A stretch of 34,897 bases of DNA from Methanoregulaceae archaeon (GCA_018432765.1 JAHDSI010000062.1:1-34897), one strand, 5' to 3'; numbered from the stretch's first letter, positions 6,808-16,196 are shown. The notes: generated by a model from the sequence alone, not told the origin. Numbers and translations are program-made.

Positions 6808-8509
6808 ATGCCTTTTCTATTCCGCGTTTTTCTGCCAGGTCAGGTATGAACAGTGGCACGTCAGTGAAGGAGCCGACGTCAAAGAGCCCCCGATCGGTTA
6901 TCCGCAGGTGCGGGATAACCGTGAGTGCAAGAAAAGAGAGGTACATGAAGGGCTCCGGAATAGATCCCCATTTTCGTGCACAGGTGTTTAATGCGGAGAT
7001 CTTCTCACATACCGCTTCGTATGGAAGGTCCGACATGAGTCCTGCACATGCAAGGGGGAGCAATACCATCTCATCGCCATGCACGGCGACCATTCCGCCC
7101 TCATTCTGTATGATCGCATCGACCGCTCTTTTAATATCCAGGTCATCCACACCGACGGCGACGATATTGTGCGAATCATGTGACACGCTGCTGGCGATTG
7201 CGCCCTTCCGAAGGCCGAAACCATGGACGAGCCCGTTTCCGGATGATCCGTCTCTGTAACGACTGCATACGACCGCTTTTATGATATCCCTGCCAGGATC
7301 GGGTATATCCCTGGCGTCGATCTCGAAGTCCAGGCTCTCTGTCAGTATCTGGTTGGGAACGATTCCGATGACCCGGGCCGTGCCGGAACCGCTGATATCG
7401 AGTGCATCCGGGGGCAGGCGGGTGCATTTCATCGTGTGACGGATACCTGTTGCGGATCGCGGTTTCGGGCCCTGTGCGATTTTTCCGTTCTTAAACACCT
7501 TCTCTACCTCGAACCGGACTCCCGTCTTCAGTACGCAGAAATCGGCACGTCTCCCTGGAACAAGGGCCCCCCTGTCATTGAGGAGGAACCTCTCGCACGG
7601 AGAGAGTGTCGCCATCCTGATTGCCAGTTCGGGTTCAAGCCCGAATTCGACAGATTTCCTGATGCAGTCATCAATGTGGCCGTCATGTACCAGCATGTCG
7701 ACGTGCCTGTCATCGGTTGCAAAGGAGAACCGTGAACAGGTGCAGGGCGTGACAATCCGTATGATTTCAGACAGGTTCTTCTCCGTGGATCCTTCCCGTG
7801 CAAAGATATACATCCCAAGATCGAGTTTCTCGGCAGCTTCGTCTGCCGATACACATTCATGGTCGCTCTGTATCCCTGCTGCAACGTATGCATTCAGGTC
7901 CTTTCCGGATAGCAGCGGTGCATGGCCGTCTATGATGGGAGTGAGCGAGAGTTTCTCCCAGACAGACGGATCGAGGTTCAACACTCCGGGGACATTCATC
8001 ACCTCTGCGAGGCCAAGTATTCCGTCCTTTCCGATGAACAAAGAAAGGTCGCTGGCGGTAAGCTCTGCACCGCCCCTGTCAAGCGGTGTAGCCGGTACAC
8101 ACGAAGGGAGCATGAAGAATATATCGATTGGCAGGCCCTCTCTTTCAGCAAGCATAAAGGAGATTCCGTCCACACCGCACACGTTGGCGATCTCGTGGGG
8201 ATCGGCTACCACGGTGGTGGTCCCATGGGCCGAGACGAGTCGTGCATACTCTGACGGGACAAGGAGCGAGGATTCTATATGGACATGTGCATCGATCAGG
8301 CCGGGAACGACCCTCCTGCCCCTGAGATCGACTGACTCGTGGGCCCTGTAATCCCCTGTTCCGACTACGAAGCCTGATTTGACCGCAAAGCTCGAGATTG
8401 ACCATTCACAGGTGAACGGGTTGAAGATCTCGGCATTCTCGTACACCACATCAGAAGGAATCTCACCCCTTGATGCCTTTACCTGTGTATATATCGTGTT
8501 ATTTTTCAT
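6806..8509 (-). CDS. ade: Adenine deaminase
   Basis: A protein of 567 residues, the usual length for the amidohydrolase-superfamily adenine deaminase that converts adenine to hypoxanthine and ammonia in purine salvage. The metal-binding motif is intact: GLIDAHVHIESSL with His75 and His77. Further family segments are HGTTTVVADPHEIANV and, toward the middle, IQSDHECVSADEA and FSFATDDRHVDML with the catalytic His/Asp residues. The start ATG 8509 follows AGGTG at a spacing of about 7. A 7-bp hairpin lies in its leader (8546-8571). It is monocistronic. Confidence 0.95.
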   Translation of the reverse strand: MKNNTIYTQVKASRGEIPSDVVYENAEIFNPFTCEWSISSFAVKSGFVVGTGDYRAHESVDLRGRRVVPGLIDAHVHIESSLLVPSEYARLVSAHGTTTVVADPHEIANVCGVDGISFMLAEREGLPIDIFFMLPSCVPATPLDRGGAELTASDLSLFIGKDGILGLAEVMNVPGVLNLDPSVWEKLSLTPIIDGHAPLLSGKDLNAYVAAGIQSDHECVSADEAAEKLDLGMYIFAREGSTEKNLSEIIRIVTPCTCSRFSFATDDRHVDMLVHDGHIDDCIRKSVEFGLEPELAIRMATLSPCERFLLNDRGALVPGRRADFCVLKTGVRFEVEKVFKNGKIAQGPKPRSATGIRHTMKCTRLPPDALDISGSGTARVIGIVPNQILTESLDFEIDARDIPDPGRDIIKAVVCSRYRDGSSGNGLVHGFGLRKGAIASSVSHDSHNIVAVGVDDLDIKRAVDAIIQNEGGMVAVHGDEMVLLPLACAGLMSDLPYEAVCEKISALNTCARKWGSIPEPFMYLSFLALTVIPHLRITDRGLFDVGSFTDVPLFIPDLAEKRGIEKA

Positions 8510-8545
8510 TGCGCGACACCTGTGGGCAGGCAGACGGGAACTGGC

Positions 8546-8571
8546 CCTCCACCACTGTTCTTTCGTGGAGG
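8546..8571 (-). promoter_or_regulatory. Hairpin in the adenine deaminase leader
   Basis: CCTCCAC at 8546-8552 and GTGGAGG at 8565-8571 form a perfect 7-bp inverted repeat with a 12-base loop, about 37-62 bases upstream of the ade start. It may be a leader RNA structure controlling ade, or a protein-binding site between ade and the possible small gene at 8592. It does not match a riboswitch class that I recognise. Confidence 0.35.
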
Positions 8572-8591
8572 TATCTGTTCTTCAAGAAGAT

Positions 8592-8753
8592 ATGACTGTT
8601 GACACTCTCATGGAGAATGCACCGGCAGGAATAATGGAAAAATACGCACGGGAGTTGAATCCGCCATTCAACCTTCAGTTATTGCACGATCGGCGGTGCG
8701 GCATCCTGCAGACGTGTCCTATCCATGAAGCACAGGTGAACAAAAATACTTGA
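8592..8753 (+). CDS. Possible 53-residue protein, unidentified
   Basis: An open frame starting MTVDTLMENAPAG and ending IHEAQVNKNT. Composition is protein-like: acidic N-terminus, a helical stretch MEKYARELN, and a Cys/His pattern (CGILQTCPIH) that might bind a metal. The frame is open further upstream, but there it is antisense to ade and lacks a sensible start. There is no good SD before ATG 8592; the nearest GGAGG is 20 bases away inside a hairpin. It may be a real small gene divergent from ade or a chance frame. Confidence 0.35.
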   Translation: MTVDTLMENAPAGIMEKYARELNPPFNLQLLHDRRCGILQTCPIHEAQVNKNT

Positions 8754-8779
8754 TTATTGGAAAAAAGAATACGTATATA

Positions 8780-9088
8780 TTACCTTGACTCTTCCTTTGC
8801 CAGTGACTGTTGTGATGTCAGGACGTCCACAAGCAGGTCTTTCATCACTTTCTTCATCATATCCTGCCCTTCCTCTGACGCAAGGTACTCCTGGAAGAGT
8901 TCTTTGAATTGTCCCACATCGTTGTGATTGTCTATGAAGTATATTAATGCTTGGGTTATACAGTCAGATATGGTTGAAAATTTTTTCTCTTCATAGACCA
9001 GTTTATTCACTTTTTCATAGATATTTGGGGGCATTTTGTACGAAATGGCCACCCGTTCTCCACCCTGGTTCGAGGTTCTCTCGCCCAT
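8780..9088 (-). CDS. Ribbon-helix-helix (CopG/MetJ-type) transcriptional regulator
   Basis: A protein of 102 residues. Residues 12-56 have the ribbon-helix-helix pattern: a beta strand RVAISYKMP, helix NIYEKVNKLVYEEKK, then STISDCITQALIYFI. The remainder is a charged, helical tail that may serve dimer contacts or sense a signal. Such proteins bind palindromic operators as dimers. The TATA box at 9111-9120 lies only about 27 bases upstream of ATG 9088, so the mRNA is probably leaderless. The gene is divergent from a membrane-protein gene, and a perfect palindrome lies between them. Confidence 0.75.
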   Translation of the reverse strand: MGERTSNQGGERVAISYKMPPNIYEKVNKLVYEEKKFSTISDCITQALIYFIDNHNDVGQFKELFQEYLASEEGQDMMKKVMKDLLVDVLTSQQSLAKEESR

Positions 9089-9110
9089 TCTCTTAATAGT
9101 GAATTGTGAA

Positions 9111-9120
9111 ATTATATAAA
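9111..9120 (-). promoter_or_regulatory. TATA box of the ribbon-helix-helix regulator (leaderless promoter)
   Basis: TTTATATAAT on the minus strand is centred about 27 bases before the first base of ATG 9088. In archaea transcription starts 25-28 bases after the box centre, so the start codon should lie at or within a base or two of the mRNA 5' end. There is no SD sequence before this ATG, which agrees. Confidence 0.5.
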
Positions 9121-9137
9121 AACTCGCAAAATTGATT

Positions 9138-9184
9138 GTAATACTTAAAGAACACCATTTGACAAAGCATTACATATGTAATAC
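9138..9184. promoter_or_regulatory. Palindrome and repeated half-sites, candidate operator
   Basis: ATTACATATGTAAT at 9169-9182 is a perfect 14-bp palindrome. The sequence TGTAATAC occurs at 9177-9184, overlapping its right arm, and again at 9138-9145, 39 bases away. The palindrome lies about 12 bases upstream of the plus-strand TATA box at 9194, in the only gap between the ribbon-helix-helix regulator and the membrane protein. It is a likely binding site for that regulator, an inference from position and symmetry. Confidence 0.45.
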
Positions 9185-9193
9185 ATAAGAAAT

Positions 9194-9202
9194 ACTTTAA
9201 AT
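9194..9202 (+). promoter_or_regulatory. TATA box of the orphan membrane protein
   Basis: CTTTAAATA is centred about 44 bases upstream of ATG 9242, predicting a leader of about 17 bases that includes AAAGGATTG as a possible SD. Confidence 0.4.
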
Positions 9203-9241
9203 AAAGGTGCGTTCCAGTATGGTATAAAGGATTGATGCACA

Positions 9242-9721
9242 ATGGATGAGATATTTGCAGTCGGGCTTATTTTTGCAGGAATTCTCTCTGTTATGGTAAG
9301 CCTGGCCCTGGTGAAGATGGGAAAAGTGATCGATGCATTCTCCATCGGGGATGAACCGGAGAGGGACCGGAGTATGTGGAGTCCTCTTGAATTTACCAGG
9401 ATCATCGTGGCTCTCTTCTGGATCTTCTTCCTTCTGGCGGCATACATGATCTCGCTTGGTACACGGGTCATGCTTGTCGTAGGGATAGCCACAATAGCAG
9501 GGCTTGTCCTGTTTCTCGGGACTGCACTGGTCTTCTCGGTCGCAACCTTCAACCTCATGCGAAGCCGGGCGAAGGGTGACGGCGGCAAGTCCACGCTTCT
9601 CTCCTCGATGACGAAGCCAACAATCAACCCTGTGGCATTCATCCCTGATATGGGCAGAAAGTCGTATACTGGTGCCCGTCACACCAAAAATGCTGCTTCA
9701 GAAAGCGACAGCAAAAATTAG
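9242..9721 (+). CDS. Orphan membrane protein with three predicted helices
   Basis: A protein of 159 residues, not recognised. There are three hydrophobic helices: about 5-26 (FAVGLIFAGILSVMVSLALV), 52-72 and 77-105. A charged loop (SIGDEPERDR) follows the first helix, and a polar tail of about 50 residues follows the third. No catalytic motif is visible. It ends in TAG. It is divergent from the ribbon-helix-helix regulator, which may control it. It could be a stress or transport accessory protein, but the sequence does not say which. Confidence 0.65.
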   Translation: MDEIFAVGLIFAGILSVMVSLALVKMGKVIDAFSIGDEPERDRSMWSPLEFTRIIVALFWIFFLLAAYMISLGTRVMLVVGIATIAGLVLFLGTALVFSVATFNLMRSRAKGDGGKSTLLSSMTKPTINPVAFIPDMGRKSYTGARHTKNAASESDSKN

Positions 9722-9733
9722 CGAATAATCTGC

Positions 9734-9803
9734 GTGCCGGGAAGAGGGGAGAACTGACCTGCGCCACATACAGAAAGCCAATAATATGCGTGCTTTCCGG
9801 CAC
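9734..9803. terminator. Inverted and direct repeats between convergent genes
   Basis: GTGCCGGGAAG (9734-9744) can pair with CTTTCCGGCAC (9793-9803) with one G-U, leaving a loop of about 48 bases. The same interval has the near-identical direct repeats AATAATCTGCGTGC (9724-9737) and AATAATATGCGTGC (9780-9793). It lies in the 102-base gap where the membrane-protein gene and the atp-pgk operon converge, so a shared terminator is possible. Confidence 0.3.
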
Positions 9804-9823
9804 CAATCCCGGCACATAATTTT

Positions 9824-11038
9824 TCAACAGAATAACTCTTTTGAACGTTCCAGTGCATCGACAGCAGGGAGTTTCTTTCCGGTGAGAAACTCGATGCAGG
9901 CGCCACCACCCGTTGAGATGTGGGTGAAGTTCTTTTCAAGACCGATCTTTTCTGCAACGGCCGCGGTATGACCGCCGCCTATGACGGAGAACTCCACCGC
10001 GGATGCGGCCCGCAGGAGCTCGTAGGTTCCCGTCGCAAAGTCCTTCTCCTCGAAGAGCCCTGCGGGACCATTAAATACAACCGTTCCGGCATTCTTGATC
10101 TCGTTTGAGAATGATATGATCGAATCCATGCCGAGGTCGAGCACCGGGCAATCACCCGGGATCGCGTCAACCGCGTATTCCGCACGTTTCCCGCCCTCCT
10201 TGACCGCAACCCATTCAGGGACCATGATCTTTTCCGGATACGTGGCAAGAAGTGTTCGTGCATGCTCGATCTCGCCATCGTAGCCGAGCTGGGCGAGGAG
10301 TTGCGAAGAGGGTCTCCCGATGTCGCGTTCCATCGCCATCAAAAAGACGTTTGCCACAACCCCGGTGACGAGCACCCGGTCTGCGATCTTTTGGGAGAGC
10401 ATGTGCTATGCGACGTCCATCGAATCATCCACCTTGGTCCCCCCGAGCACCATGAAAACAGGCCCGGGTGCATCATCAAAGACCCTCGATAGCGTGGTCA
10501 CCTCCTTCTCCATGAGCAGTCCTGCAACCGATCGCATGGCGAGCGGAAGCCCGACCATCGTCGGCTGGGAGCGGTGGGCGGTTCCGAAGGCATCATTGAC
10601 AAAGAGGTCGCCCATCTGTGCAAGCTTCCTGACAAGGTGTGTCTTTACCGCATCTTCGGGCTTTAACTTCAGGTTCTCCTCGGCAGAAAAGCGGACGTTC
10701 TCAAGCATGAGAACATCACCGATACGCATAGCCCTGATTGCATCCCGGGCGCAATGGCCGAAGATATCGTCGACGTACGTGACCGGCCTCTGGATGAGCT
10801 GTGCCAGTTTCTCCGCATGTGCCTCTAGCGTCGTAAAATCTTTCTTACCCGGCCTGCTCTGGTGGGTGACGACGACCACCCGGCTCTTTTCGAGTGCCAG
10901 GATGGTCGGGATATGCTCCCTGAACCGTTTGTCGTCAAGAATAAGGTTTGTGGCCGGATCGATCGGGGAATTGAGATCCAGACGGAGGAGTACTGTCTTT
11001 CCCGCCGACTGAATCTGGTCCAACGTACCGATCGGCAT
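9824..11038 (-). pseudogene. pgk: Phosphoglycerate kinase interrupted by an in-frame TAG (codon 211 of 404)
   Basis: Joined, the frame encodes a normal-length archaeal phosphoglycerate kinase that interconverts 3-phosphoglycerate and 1,3-bisphosphoglycerate with ATP, needed for gluconeogenesis. The N-terminal half has LLRLDLNSPID, the substrate-binding segment THQSRPGKKD and LLMEKEV; the start is ATG 11038 after AAAGGT. The C-terminal domain has GGTKVDD, VTGVVANVF, VFNGPAGLFE and IGGGHTAA. TAG at 10408-10406 interrupts the helix just after GGTKVDDSMDVA, with no frameshift; the next codons are CAC ATG. Aligned with other kinases (VIENLL against VA*HML), the residue would be Glu, so GAG to TAG is one change. 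No other lesion is visible. Sequence error, fresh mutation, readthrough or a two-chain enzyme are all possible. The gene follows atpD by 13 bases. Confidence 0.85.
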
Positions 11039-11051
11039 ACCAGTACCTTTC

Positions 11052-11678
11052 TTATCCGGAGTGCGCTTTAATCTTTTTGAGCCTCGAGAGTTCGTCCCTT
11101 TCCATCTCGTCAAGCCGCATCTTGATGAAGTCGCGGGCTTCGGTGAGCTCGGGGATGACCTTGAACTCCAGGGCGTTCACCCGCCGTTTCGTCGACTCGA
11201 TCTCGTCGAGGAGCTTCTTCATCGTGCTCTCGATCTCGGCACTCTCGATTATGGCCTCCACAAGGTCCTCGAAGGCGGACGCAGTCTCATCGATCACCGA
11301 GGTCGTGCCCAAAAGCCCGTACCCACGGTCGATAAGACCTTTTTTCACCTTCGACGCCTCGATCTCGGGGACCACGACACCCATGATATTCTTGCTTGAA
11401 AGAGAGATGTCTGGGACTTCCTGGACGGAAAAAGCAGCGGTTTTTACACCGATGGCTCCTTCGACGGTGTTTGCAACTGCCATCATCTCCTGTGCCTTCT
11501 TGTACCGTTCTCCAAGCATCCCACGGCTGTCTTTAGCCTGTTCGAGTATCTTGAAAAATTCAATGATCAATCCATCGCGCTTCATCTTCAGGATCTTATA
11601 GCCCCGCTCCGAGAGAGCGATCCTCTTTTTCAGAGCGATCAGCTCGGATCTTGTTGGCTTTACATCTTTAAGCGCCAT
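11052..11678 (-). CDS. atpD: A-type ATP synthase subunit D (central rotor shaft)
   Basis: A protein of 208 residues forming the coiled-coil central stalk that turns inside the A3B3 ring. The N-terminus PTRSELIALKKRIALSERG and the C-terminal helix FKVIPELTEARDFIKMRLDE are diagnostic for the family. Residues 1-65 and 140-200 are long amphipathic helices that should pair as an antiparallel coiled coil. It starts 6 bases after the atpB stop and is followed at 13 bases by pgk in the same operon. Confidence 0.95.
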   Translation of the reverse strand: MALKDVKPTRSELIALKKRIALSERGYKILKMKRDGLIIEFFKILEQAKDSRGMLGERYKKAQEMMAVANTVEGAIGVKTAAFSVQEVPDISLSSKNIMGVVVPEIEASKVKKGLIDRGYGLLGTTSVIDETASAFEDLVEAIIESAEIESTMKKLLDEIESTKRRVNALEFKVIPELTEARDFIKMRLDEMERDELSRLKKIKAHSG

Positions 11679-11684
11679 GGATCG

Positions 11685-13076
11685 CTACTCCGCTGCCTTT
11701 GCGGCACCCCTGAACTGGGGATGGTACTTCTGGATCAGTTCCCTGTCGATACGCACCAGCTGCTCGACCGGCAGTGACGAGAGCAGTTTCCACCCGATGT
11801 CAAGAGTATCGGTGATACTCCTGTCTTCTTCGTATCCCTGCCTGACGAACTGGTCCTCGAAGAGATCTGCGAATTCGAGAAACATCCGGTCACGCTCGGA
11901 GAGAGCATCCTTTCCGACGATTGCCACCAGCCCACGAAGGTCGTTTCCTTCCGCGTAGGCGGCATAGAGCTGGTCAGAGACTTTTTTGTGGTCTTCGCGG
12001 GTGTGCTTCTCTCCTATCCCGAGGTTCATCAGCCGGGACAGGGAGGGCAGCACGTTGACTGGAGGGTAGATCCCTTTCCGGTGAAGCTCCCTGCTGACCA
12101 CGATCTGCCCTTCGGTGATATAGCCGGTCAGGTCGGGGATTGGGTGGGTGATATCGTCACCGGGCATCGTCAGGATGGGGAACTGTGTGATGGACCCCTT
12201 CTTGCCCTTGATGATCCCTGCCCTCTCGTAGATTCCTGCAAGGTCGGTATACATGTAACCGGGATATCCTCTCCGGCCGGGCACTTCCTCCCTGGCTGCT
12301 CCGATCTGGCGCAAGGCCTCACAGTAATTGGTCATGTCAGTCAGGATGACCAGCACGTGCATACCCAGCTCAAATGCAAGGTATTCGGCTGTGGTGAGCG
12401 CAAGCCGGGGAGTGATGATCCTCTCCACGGCAGGATCGTCTGCGAGATTCAGGAAGACGACGGCCCGTTCCAGTGCGCCCGTCCGCTCGAAGTCGTCCAT
12501 GAAGTGGTTGGCCTCTTCCTTGGTGATACCCATGGCAGCGAAGACCACCGCGAACTCTTCCTGGGACCCGAGCACCTTGGACTGTCTCGCGATCTGGAGG
12601 GCGATGTTGTTGTGGGGCAGGCCGGCTCCACTGAAGATCGGAAGCTTCTGTCCCCTGACAAGGGTGTTTGTTCCGTCGATGGTCGAGATCCCGGTCTGGA
12701 TGAACTCCTCGGGCGAGGCCCGTGCATAGGGGTTGATTGCCGCACCGGTGATATCGAGCCGCTTCTCCGGGACGATATCGGGCCCGCCGTCGATTGGCTT
12801 GCCTCCACCCGAGAGGATCCTGCCGAGCATTTCCTTGCCAACAGGCATCTTGATGGTCTCACCGAGGAACCGGACACCGCTGTCCCTCCCGATCCCGGCC
12901 GTCGTCTCAAAGACCTGGACCACGACAAGATCGTCGCTCGTATCGAGCACCTGGCCCCGCTTGACTGTGCCGTCATAGAGCGCGATGTTGACAAGTTCGT
13001 TGTATCCGACCGGCTCGGTCTTCTCGACAAAGACAAGCGGCCCTGCAATCTTGGTAATTGTCCTGTATTCTTTCAT
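11685..13076 (-). CDS. atpB: A-type ATP synthase regulatory subunit B
   Basis: A protein of 463 residues. This non-catalytic subunit alternates with subunit A in the A3B3 hexamer. Recognisable segments are [15 protein letters not shown] at the start, [21 protein letters not shown] at the position of the P-loop (without the GKT of a catalytic site), and [12 protein letters not shown] and [11 protein letters not shown] in the middle. The ATG overlaps the atpA stop (ATGA), and the gene ends in TAG six bases before atpD. Intact and full length. Confidence 0.97.
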   Translation of the reverse strand: MKEYRTITKIAGPLVFVEKTEPVGYNELVNIALYDGTVKRGQVLDTSDDLVVVQVFETTAGIGRDSGVRFLGETIKMPVGKEMLGRILSGGGKPIDGGPDIVPEKRLDITGAAINPYARASPEEFIQTGISTIDGTNTLVRGQKLPIFSGAGLPHNNIALQIARQSKVLGSQEEFAVVFAAMGITKEEANHFMDDFERTGALERAVVFLNLADDPAVERIITPRLALTTAEYLAFELGMHVLVILTDMTNYCEALRQIGAAREEVPGRRGYPGYMYTDLAGIYERAGIIKGKKGSITQFPILTMPGDDITHPIPDLTGYITEGQIVVSRELHRKGIYPPVNVLPSLSRLMNLGIGEKHTREDHKKVSDQLYAAYAEGNDLRGLVAIVGKDALSERDRMFLEFADLFEDQFVRQGYEEDRSITDTLDIGWKLLSSLPVEQLVRIDRELIQKYHPQFRGAAKAAE

Positions 13077-14830
13077 ACTGAAGACCTCAGAGCATTGAAT
13101 TCCTTCTCCATCTCGCCCATGATGCGATCGAGTTCAGGCTTGTAATCCTTGATGAACTTGATCTGGGGGAGATCGTTCTTGGCCTTTGTACTGAGGATCT
13201 GCTGCGGCGTGACACCTGCGGCCTGGGCGGTATATGCAAGATCCGAAAATGCCTTGATCGTCTTCATCATGTCGTACTGCTTGGACATGTCGCAGAAGGT
13301 GTCGACTGCGTCATAGGCATTCTGCTGGAGGAAGATCTCCCTGATCATCCGGGCGACCTCGATGGTCAGCTGTTCTGCTTCCGGAAGGGCATCCGAGCCG
13401 ACGAGCTGGACGATCTCCTGGAGCTCGGCCTCTTTCTGGAGGACTTCCATTGCCCAGGACCGGAGCACGTTCCACTCAGGCGAGACTTCCCGGTCATACC
13501 AGTCATTGAGTGACTCCAGGTAGAGGGAGTACGAGTTCAACCAGTTGATAGCAGGGAAGTGCCGGCGTTGTGACAGTTTTGCGTCCAGTGCCCAGAAGAC
13601 CTTGACGATACGGAGTGTGTTCTGGGTTACCGGCTCGCTGAAGTCACCCCCGGGCGGCGAGACGGCCCCGATGACCGAGACCGATCCCGATGACCCGTTC
13701 AGCGTCTCGACAAGACCTGCACGTTCGTAGAACTCGGAGAGGCGTGCCGCGAGGTACGCAGGGTACCCTTCTTCACCGGGCATCTCTTCGAGACGCGAGG
13801 AGATCTCTCGCATCGCTTCGGCCCAGCGTGAAGTTGAGTCCGCCATCAGCGATACGTCATATCCCATGTCACGGAAATATTCTGCGATGGTGATTCCCGT
13901 GTACACGGAGGCCTCTCTTGCAGCCACCGGCATATTACTGGTGTTCGCGATGAGGACCGTCCTCTCCATCAGCGGCTTTCCGGTCTTCGGGTCCTCGAGT
14001 TCGGGAAATTCAGTCAGCACTTCCGTCATCTCGTTGCCCCGCTCACCACAGCCTATGTATACGACAATCTCGGCGTCACTCCACTTGGCCAGCTGCTGCT
14101 GGGTGACGGTCTTTCCGCTGCCGAATGGACCGGGAATAGCGGCCGTTCCTCCTTTCGCAATCGGGAAAAGTCCATCCAGGATACGCTGACCGGTAATCAG
14201 CGGGATATCCGGGTTCATCTTCTCTGTAACAGGACGCGGGACCCGCACCGGCCACTTGTGCATCATGGTCAGTTCGGTCCCGTTGTCGAGCGTACACACC
14301 ACGTCATCAACGGTGAATGATCCCGACTTTATGCTCCTGACTGTCGCGGGCTCCGCATTGGGAGGAACAAGGACCCTGTGGACGATATTCGTCTCCTGGA
14401 CCTGCCCTATGATGGATCCCGGTTTGACCGCGTCTCCTTCCCTTACCAGCGGTTCGAAATTCCACTTCTTTGCATGATCAAGACCCGGGGCGGACACACC
14501 GCGTTCGATGAAATCCCCCATCTTATCCACGAGCACCGCGAGCGGACGCTGAATACCGTCATAAATACTGGTCAGCAGGCCCGGCCCCAGTTCGACGGCC
14601 AGCGACAGCCCGGTGTTCTCGACGGGTTCACCCGGCCTGATACCGGAGGTGTCCTCGTAGACCTGGATGATTATCTCTTCACCCTGGATCTTGATGACCT
14701 CTCCCATGAGTTCCTCATGCCCGACCTTGACCACGTCGTACATGTGGGCGTTGACGCCCACTGCGGCAACCACAGGCCCGGCAATTCTTTTCAGGACTCC
14801 TTTATCCCCTTGCTTTTGATTCTCTTTCAT
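13073..14830 (-). CDS. atpA: A-type ATP synthase catalytic subunit A
   Basis: A protein of 585 residues that hydrolyses or makes ATP. The P-loop is GPFGSGKT at about residues 234-241; other landmarks are [27 protein letters not shown] and the insertion domain around 120-190 ([11 protein letters not shown]) that distinguishes A/V-type A subunits from F-type beta. A GTG in frame at 14836 would add two residues, but ATG 14830 overlaps the atpF stop as ATGA with GTGGA just before it, so I use ATG. It is coupled on both sides. Confidence 0.97.
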   Translation of the reverse strand: MKENQKQGDKGVLKRIAGPVVAAVGVNAHMYDVVKVGHEELMGEVIKIQGEEIIIQVYEDTSGIRPGEPVENTGLSLAVELGPGLLTSIYDGIQRPLAVLVDKMGDFIERGVSAPGLDHAKKWNFEPLVREGDAVKPGSIIGQVQETNIVHRVLVPPNAEPATVRSIKSGSFTVDDVVCTLDNGTELTMMHKWPVRVPRPVTEKMNPDIPLITGQRILDGLFPIAKGGTAAIPGPFGSGKTVTQQQLAKWSDAEIVVYIGCGERGNEMTEVLTEFPELEDPKTGKPLMERTVLIANTSNMPVAAREASVYTGITIAEYFRDMGYDVSLMADSTSRWAEAMREISSRLEEMPGEEGYPAYLAARLSEFYERAGLVETLNGSSGSVSVIGAVSPPGGDFSEPVTQNTLRIVKVFWALDAKLSQRRHFPAINWLNSYSLYLESLNDWYDREVSPEWNVLRSWAMEVLQKEAELQEIVQLVGSDALPEAEQLTIEVARMIREIFLQQNAYDAVDTFCDMSKQYDMMKTIKAFSDLAYTAQAAGVTPQQILSTKAKNDLPQIKFIKDYKPELDRIMGEMEKEFNALRSSV

Positions 14831-15129
14831 TTCCACAGATCAACACCCACTGAACGCTTAATTCTCTCTCTCAATGACATACCTCCTTCCTCGGCTCCGA
14901 TTGCGATAACAGTCGGTTTCACGGAATTTTCAAGCGTAGCCTGAAGTCGCAGCGGGACCCTGTTCATATCCCTGCTCTCAAGGACGAGTATACCAGTGAC
15001 GCCGTCATCAAGGACTCTCGTGATGATGTTTACGAGATCCTCCTCAGTCACGGCGGTATAGGTATTCCTGATACCCGCAAGCCTGAAACCGAGGATGAAT
15101 TCACTTGATCCGATTACTGATATCTCCAT
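14827..15129 (-). CDS. atpF: A-type ATP synthase subunit F
   Basis: A protein of 100 residues that sits on the central stalk and regulates ATP hydrolysis. It has the family start [18 protein letters not shown] and the small Rossmann-like fold pattern with [14 protein letters not shown] in the centre. Its start overlaps the atpC stop (TAATG) and its stop overlaps atpA (ATGA). The usual length is 100-110 residues. Confidence 0.95.
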   Translation of the reverse strand: MEISVIGSSEFILGFRLAGIRNTYTAVTEEDLVNIITRVLDDGVTGILVLESRDMNRVPLRLQATLENSVKPTVIAIGAEEGGMSLRERIKRSVGVDLWK

Positions 15130-16184
15130 TATATCACCAGGAATCCCCTGATTCGCTCTGTCGGAAGGTTAGATTCTTTTCCCCTTGCCAGGGCACGGAG
15201 GTTGATAATCTCATACTTCTTCTTTTCCAGGTAGGTGAGGATGGGATGTATTGAGAAGGGATTTCGCTTCGACATGGACTCCATCTCCTGGATCTGGAAT
15301 TTGATGAGTTCAATCTCAGTTTCACGCAGTGACTTCTCCTGCCTGAGGGTCTCGAGCATATCGAGGAGGGGACGGAGCTTGATCCGGCTCTTGACCGCAT
15401 CGATAAATTCGTTGTGGTCCTCCCTGTTGACCAGGCGCTGGAATTCATCCACGCCAAAGGTACCTCCCGGAATCGCCATCTCCCTGGCATCCTGCTGGAT
15501 CCTGTCGGCCCGGAGCCTGAACATGTTCCGGATATTGATCATGTCGATCTCCAGCCTGATGTAATCAAGGTAATTGCGGCCCCCTTTGAACCCGCTCATC
15601 GCCTCCTCGATCAGGTCGCTGTAGAATTGCCGGTAGAGTGCATTCTCCATGTGGGCAAATGAACCCTCGGCAATGGCGCTTTCAAGCCACTTCGAGAGGA
15701 CGGGGTACATGGAGTATCCCTTCAGGGCCTCCACGACCCGTTCGGGGCTCTCTTCCTTCAGGAGGCGGTCCAGGATAACCCTGTCGAGTTCGCCTGCAGG
15801 GATGAGGATCTCCTTGATCTTTCCGGACTTAATTTTCTGTGCCTTTCCGCGAAGGATCGTGAGGACATTCTGTATGTCCCACCTTCGAAGGTAAGACTGG
15901 GTGAATCTCTTCAGATCTCCGGGGGCGATCTTCTGGATGTTCTGGTATTCCTTGGCCAGGTTCCAGCTGAGTGCGATCTCCAGGAGATCGATGCCCGAAA
16001 AAGATGTCCCGAGTTCATCGATCTCTTTTTTATACTGGGTCTCTTCGATAAACCGGGTTATCTCCGGAATACTCATGTTGAGCATCCTGAGATAGTCCTC
16101 GCGGGCGAGCAGTTTCGACTTCCTGACCCGCAATCGCGTGCAGACGTACTCGTACGGCACCAGACCGGTTCGTTTTTCCGCCAC
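15129..16184 (-). CDS. atpC: A-type ATP synthase subunit C (V-type d-like)
   Basis: A protein of 351 residues that links the central stalk to the membrane c-ring. It is highly helical, with family features near [16 protein letters not shown] at the start, the middle segment [19 protein letters not shown], and the end segment [23 protein letters not shown]. It follows atpE by 12 bases and overlaps atpF. Confidence 0.95.
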   Translation of the reverse strand: MAEKRTGLVPYEYVCTRLRVRKSKLLAREDYLRMLNMSIPEITRFIEETQYKKEIDELGTSFSGIDLLEIALSWNLAKEYQNIQKIAPGDLKRFTQSYLRRWDIQNVLTILRGKAQKIKSGKIKEILIPAGELDRVILDRLLKEESPERVVEALKGYSMYPVLSKWLESAIAEGSFAHMENALYRQFYSDLIEEAMSGFKGGRNYLDYIRLEIDMINIRNMFRLRADRIQQDAREMAIPGGTFGVDEFQRLVNREDHNEFIDAVKSRIKLRPLLDMLETLRQEKSLRETEIELIKFQIQEMESMSKRNPFSIHPILTYLEKKKYEIINLRALARGKESNLPTERIRGFLVI

Positions 16185-16196
16185 CCTTACATCACC

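Noticed and set aside
10400-10414. Global reassignment of TAG to pyrrolysine
   Set aside because: At least five genes here end in TAG at natural family C-termini, and atpB TAG is followed six bases later by atpD. Local recoding of pgk alone remains possible.
11988-13145. 385-residue open frame on the plus strand
   Set aside because: Antisense to atpB, whose assignment is certain.
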